A stretch of DNA of 64,000 bases, taken from assembly GCF_902148845.1 (NCBI RefSeq), contig NC_043746.1, forward strand, positions 5,026,653 to 5,090,652, in the 5' to 3' direction. The notes below the pieces were generated by a model, which had not been told where the DNA came from, did not search any database, and saw only the letters and a program-made list of their open reading frames with translations. This document shows positions 46,701-58,443 of the stretch, in pieces. The DNA is from Salarias fasciatus (Eukaryota; Chordata; Actinopteri; Blenniiformes; Blenniidae). How positions within the stretch are numbered: the stretch's first letter is position 1; the number at the start of each line of letters is the position of its first letter. The position numbers and the translations under genes were made by a program.

Positions 46701-46833
46701 GTGAGACGCTGAGGAGAGCAAAACAAACGGAGAAGAAGAAGAAGTCAGAGCGGAGGCGGTTCTGTTTACAAAGCTCGGTGAATTTCTCCGCTTTTCTCCC
46801 GGTAGATCCGCTCCGGGGTGAAGGGGTCTCTCC
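46701..46833 (+). promoter_or_regulatory. smim19 5' UTR/promoter region
   Basis: GC-richer sequence directly before the start codon. The ATG context CTCCATGG has G at +4. No TATA box was evident. Confidence 0.4.
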
Positions 46834-47884
46834 ATGGGGGTTCACGGGGGTTTGGGGAGCGAACCGGAGTCCATCGACTACTCGGTGCACGAAGCCTGGA
46901 ACGAGGCCACGAACGTGTACCTGCTGGTGATCCTGGTCAGCTTCGGCCTGCTCATGTACCTCCGGAAGTAAGAGTCTCTCATCCCGGACCACACACACAC
47001 ACACACACTCCGAGTTAATGCTGCTTCACTACAGCCCTGCATGTGATCGCGGTGCTTCAGATGTGAATCGTTATCGCTCTTTGAATGACCGTGGAAGCGA
47101 TGCGCAGTGCAGTGCTGTCACTCAGAGATCAGGCGGTCTGCAGATCGTCAGATAAAACCACGTGACAATATCATCATTCGGCTGGTGGAGGAAACGAGAC
47201 ATGACGTTCCAGATGTGCTGGGCTTGAATCAGTTTACAGCATCAAAGCCTTCATCACACACTTCAGCCACGAGGTCGAGCTGGTGTCCTGGATCAGACGG
47301 AGCCCAGCGCCCTGTCAGTGAGCCAGCACGTGATCATCCCGGCAGTCAGGATACCTCTGGGCAGCAGCTGGAGGGCTGTGTGGCCAGCCAAAGAAATGCC
47401 CCCTAAAACACACACACACACACACACACACACCATGCCATGAGACGTCACATCCCCATGAAGGTACAGCTCCATCCAGATGATCTGTTTACAGCCTGTG
47501 TTTGTCCCTGATGTAGAAACAAGAGGAAGATCATGCGTATCTTCGCGCTCCCTCCCACCGCCGGCACCAGCCCCGAGCCCAACTTCTACGACAGCCTGCA
47601 GAAGGTGCGCCTGCGGCAGCAGCTGGAGATGTACTCCCTGGGTGAGTACGCAGCACACCTTCACCTGATGAGACTGCGTTGCTGCAGAAACAAACAGCCG
47701 TGCACATCGTTGGCTAATGACAGGAAATTACAGAACACTTCGGCTGCTGGTGTAACACTGAGGTGAGTTTCTCTGCTTCCTGGTGTCGCCTGCAGCCAGG
47801 AAGTTCGAGCAGCAGCAGCATCAGCACCAGCAGCAGCAGCAGCAGCAGGGCCAGACGGACAGCGTGCAGCTCTCCATGGAGTAA
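46834..47884 (+). CDS. smim19: smim19, small integral membrane protein 19 (complete, 3 exons)
   Basis: Single-pass membrane protein of unknown function, highly conserved in vertebrates (human SMIM19/C8orf40). Exons 46834-46967, 47517-47641 and 47796-47884 total 348 bases (115 codons plus stop). The sequence shows the family core [20 protein letters not shown], with the membrane helix inside [16 protein letters not shown], then [33 protein letters not shown] and a C-terminal TDSVQLSME. The last exon contains an expanded Gln/His run (about 14 residues) encoded by CAG/CAC triplets where the human protein has only a short Gln-rich piece. Polyadenylation signals lie at about 48143 and 48272. It is tail-to-tail with the PLD-like gene. 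Confidence 0.95.
47808..47851 (+). repeat. CAG/CAC repeat inside smim19 coding exon
   Basis: In-frame triplet run encoding Gln and His between the conserved RKFE and TDSVQLS segments. It may vary in length between individuals. Confidence 0.8.
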
Positions 47885-48890
47885 CAGGAAAGACACTGTC
47901 AACACACACACACAGCTCCGCCTCCTGTGGTCTTCCTGGGACTCTGAGAAATGAGAGGATGAATCACAGCGAGGAACCAGAGGAAAATCCGGCATGAATT
48001 ACTGCTTGCACAGGAACCTTTAGTTTTAACTCCATCTCCACGTTTCTGCTCCTTTGGTTTTGATCTGTGTTGATGAGCTGTTTGTAAAATACTGGTCTGA
48101 AAATGTGAAAAATTAGAGCGCATCAACCTGAAGTGACTTCGTGAATAAATCGTTTGATCATCAATACATGAAGGTTCCGACACATAGCCATTATGGAGCA
48201 TCCAGCTGCACGCACACACACACACACACCTTGTAATATGATGAGATGTCATTATGTAGTTTTTTTTGTGAAATAAAATGAAACATGTTAAACATTGACA
48301 GTATCAAAGTATTAAAGTCAGACTTTTGCTGTAAAACATCTTGTCCTACACTGATTCACACACGTTATGAAATGTGAGGAGTCAAAATGAGCAGTTTGAG
48401 GATGGGATTATGAATGTTGGACAAAAATCAGGGGAACAGCTTTTATTGTAATCAAACATTCGGTCAGCTGTTCACACAGCAGGAACTCAATTCAAGCGGA
48501 CCGCAGAAAACCAGAGAACGCAGCGAAATCCAGCTAAAGGTCAACGAATGCGGGTCTCTTTGGGACGATATGTACATGAGCCGTGCGCTCCGGGACGCGC
48601 TGTAAACATGGCCGAGCTCTTTGGAGGCGCGTCCTTCACCACACGAGCTTCTTAAAGCTTTGCACCGACATCTTTAAGCAAACATTTACAAAATGCTCCA
48701 GGCATAAAAGAAAGTTCCCTTTAACCAAAGCTCCTCGCAATTAAAATCAGAACGTCACAGGATTCAAAAATACCCGCATATGAAAAAAAAAAAATTGCAA
48801 ATATATACAGAATAAGGCAGCGGTGAAGCAAACTGAGTTCGAGGAAGGCAGAGTAAGTAATTCAAGTAGCAGGAGGCGTGGAGAGGCGCT

Positions 48891-50567
48891 CTACTGGGCG
48901 CAGGGGTGCTGGTCGTCCACGGAGAGCGGGCTGCTGTACGGCGAGCTCCAGTCCCGGAGGAACAGGTCCTCCGCCTGGCTCTGCAGGGTCTGCTGGCCCG
49001 GGCCCACGGCGGAGCCCGTCTGGTTCACCACCAGGCCCACGCCGGCCGTCTGCGTGAAGTAGTTCTCCGACCAGTTCGACGTCCCTGAACGCACCAAATG
49101 AACAACTCTGTCATGAATCCTTCCAGAAGGGAGAAGGTCAACACTCAGCTGGTAATAAAGAGCATTTTAAATAAATACACTCAATAATCCATTTAACATT
49201 TTTGATGAGACAATGGGTGCGTTTACATGCAGTCAATAACCCTTTCTTAACCAGAATATTCGCAATAACCCGGTTGCGCACAACCATGTAAACACGTGCA
49301 AAAACCTGAATATGCTCATATTCCGGTTTTTAAAAACCTGAATATTACCCCTGGGTTACTCCTTTTCTAACCTGAATTTCTGGTCATATAAACGCGCATC
49401 GGAATATCCCGATCGAAAGGGACATGAAGTACTGCTCTGCGCATGTTCTACAAGCAAGGAATCTCGGTCATTTGAGTCCAGGAACTACTTTTGACACAGT
49501 TTAACTGCTACTAAGTAAATAAAATGTGCCAAAACTATAGTTCAGTTCTTCTCTTTTACTGAAAAAAAAACGGTGCATCGCATTATTAAACATATTACCA
49601 CGTCTCGCTGGCTTACTTTTTTTCTAACATGCAGAGAGAGCCTGCAGCGGCTGCAGCGCCCTTCTTCTTCTGTGGTGTCTGTGTAAAATAAGGTTGAACA
49701 TGCAAACAGCACACCCAGTGGCATAAAGTGCAAATGCAGTCATGGCGTCGTCTGTGCTCCGCGGTTTGAATGGGGATATCCCTGATCATGTAAACAGGAG
49801 TAACTCTGTCTGTTTAAGCATGTAAACGGGTTATTCCAAATGATTCAGAAACCGGAATATTGACCATAACCTGAATATTGAGTGCATGTAAACGTAGTCA
49901 ATGAGGATTGCCAACTTTTCATACAGAGGCTCAGATCAGTTTTTTTTTTTTGTCAGCTGAGTCTTCTTGACACATTCCTGCTAAAGCTACAAACCCTGGA
50001 GGCGTCTTACCGATGTACAGCGCTCTGTCAGTCACCATGTACTTGGCGTGGTTGACTCGAGCGTAGGGGATCTTCTTCTGCTCCGCAGTGGAGGGAACCG
50101 TGAAGACGTTCTAATGAAAACCAGACACGAGCGTCAGGAGTTTGTTTTCCATTCCATCAGGGTAATCACGGCTACATCTCTGAAAGCGTTTGAGACATTG
50201 GACGTGGAGACCCAGACGTACCACGCTGATGTGGCAGCTCAGCGGAGGACTGCTGAGGACCAGCAGCGACCGCAGGAAGGTGAACATGGAGCCAGGCGAG
50301 TGCTCCCAGCAGCTCACCAGCAGCCTGACGTGCACGCCCCTCGTGCACGCCGCGGCACGCAGCGCCGAGTCGATGGCGGGCCAGAACCTGCACGCGGGAC
50401 ACACCGGGCACGGGTCATTCCTTCGGTTTGAGTGTGTGTTTTCAGCCTGTCAGCAGTTCTCCGTCTGAATGAGTAAAGCTGCTCGGTCATCCCTCTGCAG
50501 AGCGCCGCAGCATCAGCACACACTCGGTGACGCTGCAACCTTTAGCACAGCCGCTGTGGAGAGACAG

Positions 50568-50619
<52 letters not shown>

Positions 50620-53600
50620 CGTACCGGACGGGCTGTGTGTACTGAGACAGTGGCAGGTAGTCCATCACAGAGATGTAAATAAAGTTGTGGGCGTCGTCGA
50701 TGACGGACAGGATGGAGGAGAGGTCGTCGGCGCGGCCGCGGGCGGAGATCTGAGGAGGGGAGCTCTGGAGGAGACGGACGCAGCACGTCCCTGTAGATCA
50801 GCACTAAATCCCACTCCCGGAGCCGTCTCAGAGAGAAGCCCGGCTGAAAGGTGGACTCGGTGGACTTACAGACAGGTAGGCCCGAGCAGGCACTCCGTTG
50901 AGCTTGAGGCGCAGGGGATTCTGGGAGCTGGACAGGGCGGAGAGGCGAGCCGGCCAGTACGGAGGCAGGGAGGTGTGGTTCACTCCACCCAGGCTCCAAT
51001 ACACCCCGAAGATCCGAAAGGCGTCCTGAGCCAGGCAGCTGCAGTCCTCCACGGACACGCCCACCTCCTTCACCTGCGCTCAACAGAGTGTGTGACCTCC
51101 ACCGTCAGAATGAACCCACTAAAGCCTGCTGCTGTTGGTGTTTGGACCACTTTATGAAACATTACTGGAGCTCTGGGCTTCATAAAGAGCAGCAAAACAC
51201 ACCATAATGTGTGTTTCAATAGGGAAGGGCATGGAATAAATGCTCCACATTCTGTAAACTTGTTGTAAATCAGTTCAGGATCTACCAGCGGGTTCGACAT
51301 CTGAAACCAGAGTGAGTCCAACGCCCACTACACACACACACACAGGGGACAACAGATGACGCTGGGATCTTTATAATCTGGCATGAATGAAACTGGTCAT
51401 GTGACTCGTGTTGAGACAGCTGGAGAGGGAGCGGCGTGACAGGCGGGCGTTGGCGCCGTACCTCGGTCAGAGAGCGCCAGTCCATGTTGGCACTGCCCAC
51501 ATACAGGTGCTTCTGGTCCACCACCCACAGCTTGGTGTGCACGATGCCTCCGGTCACGACCTGGAGGTCCACCTCTCTGACCTCTGCTCCTGGAAGCAGA
51601 CGCACTCAGCAGTTTAATCCCACAGCGTCAGGATTTGCCTCTTCATGATGCTTGTATGCCTGTGTGACCTCTGACCTGCGGCAGCCAGCTCCCCCGTGTC
51701 TCGGATGGACTTCTGAGGGGAGTTGACAGCAATCTGGAGTTTGACCCCTCTGGCGTGAAGCTGCTTCAGCTGCTGGAAGACCTCCCGGCCCTGCGGAGTG
51801 CCGACAGGAGGTTGAAGGGAGCTGGAGACGTGGGCGAGCGGCGGCTGTGCGATTAGCGCACGGTGCTACCTGAGCGTCGGCGGAGCCGCCGAGGTCCGTG
51901 TCGCTGGCCCGCAGCGTGAAGTAGAAAGCGGCGATGTCCACCGAGCTGTTGGCCCGCTGCAGCAGACGCAGCCAGCTGTCTGCGATGCTGCGTCTGGGCG
52001 GCGGCGAGGACTCGTACAGGCCGACGGGGACGCTTTCCACCAGATGTACCCTGGACAGAGACCGAGGTTCACGCCTCAAAGTCAAACCACATTTAGCAAG
52101 GAGAGGTCAGGAATGGCTGACGACCCGTGACTCACCGGCAGTCTGTGCTGCAGGGCTCCGGAATCAAACCCAGGCCCTCTAACCAGTGCAGCTCCAGCTG
52201 GGCGGTGAGCTGAGCCACGGACATGGGAAGCCCGTAATGCCAGACGTGCAGGCCGAAGCCGCCGAGCAGCAGCAGCGTGGCTGGCAGGAGGAAGAGGAGG
52301 GCGAAGCCGGAGCATCCCGACCGCTGAGGAACAACAAGCACAGGAGTGAGCGGAGGAGCGCAGCGCAGCGCAGCATACCACAGCTGCTCCCGGAGGGCGT
52401 GGTGGAATTCCTCCATCCGACAGTGACACAAACAGCACTGCAGACATCAGAGCTATTCCATCAGCTACGCTGCTAATCACGTTCATTCTTTGCTTTTCTA
52501 GTTTCAGTTCTGAGAGAATCTCAACAAGTAAAGAAGTGAGAGGGAAGCTCAGGATGTTTAAATATGATAACATTATGTATGATATTTAAGCCCAAAGAAA
52601 CAGCAATACATGAAAGTTCATAAAAATTATATCAGCAGTTTTCTAATCTTCAAAATGCAAAGTTACAGATTTGTTGAAGATACAGTATCTGACCTTGTCT
52701 GAGTTGGCTGATGAGGCTTTTTCAGGTTTCTCTGATGCGACAGCAGAGCAGGACTTGTCTGCTTCGACTCTTTTCTCTCTGAGGCTTGTAAAGGGGCTCA
52801 TCAGAGGCTCCTGAGGCTGCTCCTCCATCTCCTCCACCTCCTCCTCCTCCTCCTCCTCACATTCTGCCTCTGATGAAGACCTGCTGACCCTCAGGTCAGC
52901 GACCTTCATGGACTCTGTCTTCCAGGGCGGCTCTTCGTCCATGATGGCCTCCACCTCCTCCTCCTCCTCCTCCTCCTCCTCCTGGTCCTCCTGGGCTGCG
53001 GGGACAGTCGGGGACCGGTTGTAGTCTCCTGAGATGTAGCTGAAGCTGCTTTCTGGAGGACCTTGGTCCCTCTGTGGCGTCGTCTCCCTCGGCTTGTGGC
53101 GGGGGGAGCCTTCGTCTGGCAGACGGCTCCCGAGATCCTCGAAGAGAAGGCGACTGGCGGAACCTTCGTGTGGAACGTGGCTCCAGGGGGCGTCTGATCC
53201 GACGTCGGCCTCGGGCCCCCTGTCTCGTATGAGTGCGGGCCGCGGGCTGGCCGTCATCAGAGGGGACAGCATCGATTCGGACGGGCTCCAGCTCCTGGGT
53301 GCGGCGATCGGCGGGCTGTGGACTGCCGCCGCCTGCTCAGAGCCACTCGGCACTGGAGGGTCCTCGGCTGTGTATTTGGCTAGCCGGCTGGACAGCTGGG
53401 GCAGAGCCGTCTCTCTGGCCTCCGGGGGTTTGGACCTTGAAGCTTCCACGCCTGAACTTCCAGCTTTGTCATTGGACTGAGCCGGGAGGACGGACGTCTC
53501 TCTCCTGGGAGCGGGCAGCTCGGCGCCGTGGCTGGTGGGCCGCTTGTGGAACGTGGGGATCCGAGAGGTGGTCTTCCCAACTTTGCGGCTCATGTCTTCT

Positions 53601-55010
53601 TTCTCCTCCAGTTCCTTTTGACCTTGTTTGTCTTCGATGTGGAGACGGTCCAGCACAACATGACAATACTTCAGCTCCTGAGGGAGACAAAACATCTCGA
53701 ATGAGAATTAAGGAGTAAACAACTCTCCTCTCAACATAAATGTACTTACTTCCAAGCAACTTCACGCCATCTTATTTAACGCTTCTACCTGTTTCAGACT
53801 AGAGCAGCATTTCCTCAGTAATATCCAAAGCCTATTCCTCCTCGTTTCGATGGTGAAGAACAATAACAATATGACACTCTGTCCGTACCACAGTGCAGGA
53901 GAGGCCACACCTATTCAAATGAGCTCTCTTGCTGCAGGCTGAGCATGTTTATTTACCTCTGTGACAGGAGCATTAGCACCGATACAGAATCGCCCAGCTT
54001 CACATTCCTCTCACTTCCCTTCGGGCTCCGTCTGTTTTTCATAAAAATTCTGAAAGTACGTGGCTGCCATTCTTCTGAGCTTTAAGAGGGTGAGGCAGGC
54101 CTGCTGTCCCCCTACTGTGGACGCTGCAGGAACGTCAAAACGACACCGTGGTCCTCACTCCAACAAGGCTGAACAGTTTTAAACTGGTGAATTAAAAAGA
54201 ACCAGAACCTGGAGGCCATTACTGCCTCATGTTGTAACTTACATGAGTGTAGTGATTTATTATCACATTTTCTATAAAGCTTTTAACAAAAGTGAACCTT
54301 TAAAGAAGATCCAAACAGCTTCTGTTATTTCAATCAACATTTCTCCCCATAAAATCCCACCAATAGGAAGAGTTTTTGAAGCTTATATCACAACTGATCA
54401 GTATCTATTGTGGATTACATAATATCTTTCAACTTTTACTCTTATCTTAGTTTTGTGGAAGCTCGAGAGAGAAACAGCTGATGAATAACAGTTTCTTCTT
54501 TAAACACTAGTGAAAGTTAGTATTTGTGTTAAAAAATGTAGCTCCTCAGTAAATTAACCTTCTTTTAATTTTCTCTCAGTTACACAGCTGTATCATGACA
54601 GTGTTGCTGTAACACACTGATTATCAGCATTATGTCTACTGATCGATTCATTCATTGAGTTCAGCTGAAGTCAAATCATTTAGGAGGAAGACGCCCTGCG
54701 GTCTGGATGTTAGCAAATCATCAATATTGGAGAAAAGGGCCAGATAACATCAGCGATAGACAGGCCATAAAACAGTGTGCCGTGACAATAATGCTCCAGC
54801 TGACAGAGAGGGAGGGGGAGGGAGACCGTGGCTTTCTATTCATCCATTCATCTTCAAAACCGCTTAATCCTGTTCAGGGCTGTGGGATGCTGCAGCCAAT
54901 CCCAGCTTACTGTGAGCAATGATAGGACAACAGGACACACCCCGGACAGGTCGCCAGTCCAGCACAGAGCAAACACAGTGAGACAGACTGGACCCCCACC
55001 ACCACCAACA

Positions 55011-55048
<38 letters not shown>

Positions 55049-56262
55049 CAGAGGTATCTGGATGAAAATCCATGCACACACTGGAAGAACATGCAAACTC
55101 CACGCGGAAAGGCCCAGTAGGTATAAGCCTTTTTGCTGTGAGGCAACAGCGGTAACCACTGTGCATCAACTACTTTCTTTTTCAAATCTATCTTGACACT
55201 TTGTTGTACCAATAGGGTGACAGACATGCATCAACTTCAGGACTAAAAGAGTAGACTGGAGAAATATTAAGGAAGTAGGGAAATATTTCTGCCATGAAGA
55301 TGAATATAAACACCCACAGCTTTTGAGTTTGTCCTCAAATTATCAGCTCCACTGTTTGAATCTCCTCTACAAAACAAAGTAAGCCCATTTCCGGCCTGAC
55401 AGATCAATGTTTCCTGGTATATAACGACTTCATGCAGCAGCACAACCACAGTCGCAGAGCATTATTTCTGTCATCAGAGGGAAAGCTCTGCCACACCCAG
55501 GTCCCAAAAATGTTTCCGTACCTCGACCTGCCTCTTCTACAGCTCTGCTTGCTCCAGAGCGGAGCTGTCAGGGGGGCTCTCAGGTGAACCGCAGCCTAAA
55601 CGTACCGTTACATCCGCCGCCTCCTCCGCAGTCTCCTCCTCCAGCACGACCGGGGCGCCGCCGCGGTGTATCTCCATCACCGCACGCCTCTGGACGGACT
55701 CCGAGTCGGAATCATCTGAATCCTGACGGGGATATAAGGGTTAAAGTTAATAAGAGAGACAGCCGCAGTGTGTGGCTAGTCACCATGACACCTACACAAG
55801 TAAATAAACATACAATGTGCACTAAACAACAATTTGTCGTGTTGTTTTGGGGTTTCTTTACGCAGACAGAATGAAAAAAAACACTTACCATGATGCAGAA
55901 ACTTATCCGGCACCGCTAAAATAACTTCTACGCTGGAGTTTTTAAGTTGGAACTAATAACTTAACTCAAGCTAACAGTTAGGAAGAACGAGCAGCGGTTA
56001 AGAGTGATTTGGTATCCGTGTAAAAGAGTGCTGGTCTCGAGGACTCGTTAGCACGGAGCTGTTAGCCAGCGAGCTACGTGGCTGACTGTGAAGGTTCGGG
56101 CGGCGGAGGAAGAGGAGGCGGAAAGGCTGAGTAATAAAATATACCCACCTCATACGTCGCTCTCCTCTGCAGGCGGGTCGACCGTCTCGGGGTGTCCAGT
56201 GACTCTGCCTCGCTCGCCTGCCCGGGGTTGATGGATTTCCGAGACCGCAGCACCATCGGCAT
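48891..56262 (-). CDS. PLD3/PLD4-like type II membrane protein with long N-terminal region (12 coding exons)
   Basis: Phospholipase-D-fold protein of the PLD3/PLD4 group; in mammals these are endolysosomal 5'-3' exonucleases. Exons in transcript order: 56262-56149, 55722-55606, 53677-52694, 52323-52136, 52050-51870, 51790-51676, 51589-51462, 51073-50870, 50764-50625, 50387-50222, 50110-50011, 49084-48891, giving 876 codons in continuous phase. Residues 1-405 are polar: a Ser/Arg-rich start ([27 protein letters not shown]), then Pro/Ser stretches and two poly-Glu runs. A membrane helix follows (~410-430, [19 protein letters not shown]), then two HKD motifs, HTKLWVVD (~584) and HAKYMVTD (~800), with GSANMDW and [13 protein letters not shown]3 and PLD4 have much shorter cytosolic tails. 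It may be the fish pld7 type; I am not sure of the symbol. The 3' end signal is near 48440. Confidence 0.88.
49216..49898. mobile_element. Long MITE with GCGTTTACATGCA inverted ends
   Basis: Left end GTGCGTTTACATGCAGTCAA and, inverted at the right, TACGTTTACATGCACTCAAT. CAATG flanks both sides. The interior is a set of imperfect palindromes ('catgtaaac', 'cggaatat', 'cctgaatat'). It lies in the last intron of the PLD-like gene and has no coding sequence. Confidence 0.7.
50569..50615. repeat. (TG)n microsatellite in PLD-like intron
   Basis: About 23 TG units, ending within ten bases of the donor of exon 50625-50764. Confidence 0.9.
53678..55605. other. Intron of the PLD-like gene
   Basis: Large intron between coding exons 2 and 3. 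It contains the dispersed repeat at 54842-55168 and no other recognisable gene. Confidence 0.6.
54842..55168 (-). repeat. SINE-like dispersed teleost repeat, minus orientation
   Basis: Read on the minus strand it begins GCACAGTGGTTACCGCTGTT, continues 'gtggagtttgcatgttcttc' and 'ctggcgacctgtccggggtg', and ends 'ttgaagatgaatggatg'. The GATG-type tail matches the LINE tail at 6064-6101, which suggests mobilisation by an RTE-type LINE. An (AC)n run interrupts it at 55013-55047. Confidence 0.65.
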
Positions 56263-56640
56263 CTCGGACACCTTTAATAATGCAACACCTCCGTGACTTA
56301 ACAGACGCGTAAACAACAACAACAACAACCACGAGATTGTAAAAACAGGCCACCCGCCACGCTGCTGAGCACTAAAATCCCCTGTTGAATCAGCTCGATG
56401 TCATTTCTGTCGTGGATGTAGGTGACGATTCCAAAACAAAAAAATCGCGTTTAATCAGATTTGACTCGCCGGATTGAAAATTGAAGTAACCGCGATTTCC
56501 TGTCATCGCTATTGGCGGTTGAAATCAAAAATACAAGCCCCGCCCACCAGACGTGACGCAGCGTGCAGAACCCGGAAGTGTGGGATTAGTGTCCGAGCCA
56601 GAAGTCCGCATCCGACTCCGGAGCCCCGCAGCGATATAAG
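56263..56640. promoter_or_regulatory. Bidirectional promoter between the PLD-like gene and gpr137
   Basis: The PLD-like start codon (minus) lies at 56262. A plausible gpr137 non-coding first exon ends at a donor near 56640 (ATATAAG followed by GTCTGT). The region between is CpG-containing and free of repeats, as expected for a shared head-to-head promoter. Neither transcription start was determined. Confidence 0.5.
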
Positions 56641-58370
56641 GTCTGTTTTTATTTTTGAAAAAAACGCCGCAGACATCACACACATATCACCCTCTTTTCC
56701 GAGAGACGACAACACAGCTCGCACGCACCGATAGAAACACTTTAAACCGCGTCTGTCCGCAGTTTGTGTCCGTTTAGCCGGTTGTTTATGTATTCGATGT
56801 AAAGACTGAGTGGATCCAAAGGTCGCAGAAATGACCACAGACATAACACACATGTTTACTGTGTGATAACAACAGCAAATATCAGAGCAGAGAAGCTTTC
56901 TGCAGTCATGTACACTTTTTGTGGGTGTCGAAACCGAAAGAAAGTGGCGATACATTTATGCTGTTATTACCTGTCCCGTGATCAGAGGACTGACACCTTC
57001 TGTCATGGGTTTATTGAAGTTTAGCTTCATCAAGGTTTATAAAGTGGTTCATCATGGTTTATAAAGTGGTTCATAAAGGAGTCAATGGAATCAATGCAAA
57101 GGCTGAGATAGATAAAAAAAAAAAGATCAAAAGACAGACATCCCTTTGGGAAAATTCACAGTGTCAACAGGATCAGCACACAATAGAACAGAATCAAATC
57201 CAAAGTAAAAGTAAAAGTTGACAGCTGGGGGGGGAGGGGGGTGACCTCAGCCCTTCTCTTTCCCCCTGGGAGGCGTTAAAAAGCTGCATGGCATGAGGGA
57301 GAAAGGATTTCCTCAGTGTGTCAGAGCAGCAGGACAGTGGCAGCATCCTGTCACTGGAGCTGCTCCTTCACCTGGAGATGAATGACGGCGGCCTTCTGAG
57401 GAAGTCCAGCCGGATAGAGGAAGCTGGAGGAACTGAGGGGATTATTCATTGTTTCGTTAGCATTGTTCTGAGCTGTTGTGACTGTGGAACAGATACGCTC
57501 TGGGTTTTCCTCAAAATCCCCTTCACCATGAAGTGTTGTTTGTGAGCAGCGATAAAATGATTAAATTAAACTGCGAAGGCTGTCGTTGAAGTTTTAGAGG
57601 AATACTTATCAACATAGACAAAAACACATGAACATAAGCAGTGCAGGTGGTAACTGGTCCCAGCCTCTTTAACAGATATGCTGAACTAGATTTCTATGTG
57701 TATGGTTGTGTGCAGTGGGTCTAGATTGGTGTTTGTGTTTTATTTCAGACCATGGTTTTCACATGTCTAGATCAAATTAATAACAAAAAAAACCCAAACT
57801 GAGCTGTTGAACACTGATGTAATTACCACAGTGTATCTTTTCTGGACACTCTCTGGAGTATTGCTGGTAAATTCTCATTCTTAGTATATTTTCAAGGCTT
57901 GGAAATGTCTGAACATGTCTGGGGTTGTAGGGGTGAGGCGTCCCATTCAATATGGAGCAGAGCGAACAAGCTCTTTGGATTTTAATTTACAGCCATCCTT
58001 CTATCACCTGCACAGGGATGAGCCTACATACATGACGCCCCTGGCTATAATAAGGCTGTAAAGCTCATTTATCCCCCTCTGTTGTGTTTAAATGTAAGTT
58101 GAGTGGCACAGAGAGTAACTTAATGAAGTGTTTGAATATGTGCAGCTAATTTAAACTCAAATGTGAAAGCACATAGTCGTCAATGTCACGTACTGAACTG
58201 TTTGATTTATTCCAACAATCCTTGGCGTTATGGCCTCTTCAGCTCAGTATAGAATCCATTTACACTTTGTCACAGCAGGGAGTCAGTGGATCAGATCGGT
58301 GTGGAGAATCTGACCTGGATGTGTGTTAGAGAAGGTGTAAATCTGCGTTAATGCTCCTCTGCTCCTCAGG
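56641..58370 (+). other. Probable gpr137 first intron
   Basis: No coding segment was recognised. An acceptor at about 58370 (ctcctcag) opens the exon holding the gpr137 start codon. It includes a G-rich patch near 57230. Confidence 0.45.
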
Positions 58371-58443
58371 TCTCTGCTGTGAGGATTCGGTGTGGCTCTT
58401 TCCCCTGCGATGATCGCTCTCAGTTAGTCCGCTCATCGCTCCG

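Noticed and set aside
51240-51335. A possible extra exon in the PLD-like gene (51282-51335)
   Set aside because: The exons at 51462-51589 and 50870-51073 join in phase and match PLD3 across the junction (WRSLTE-VKEVG), leaving no room for it.
57210-57480. A possible coding exon in the gpr137 intron
   Set aside because: It resembles a dispersed fish repeat ('gggagaaaggatttcctcag' type) and its frames do not join to gpr137.
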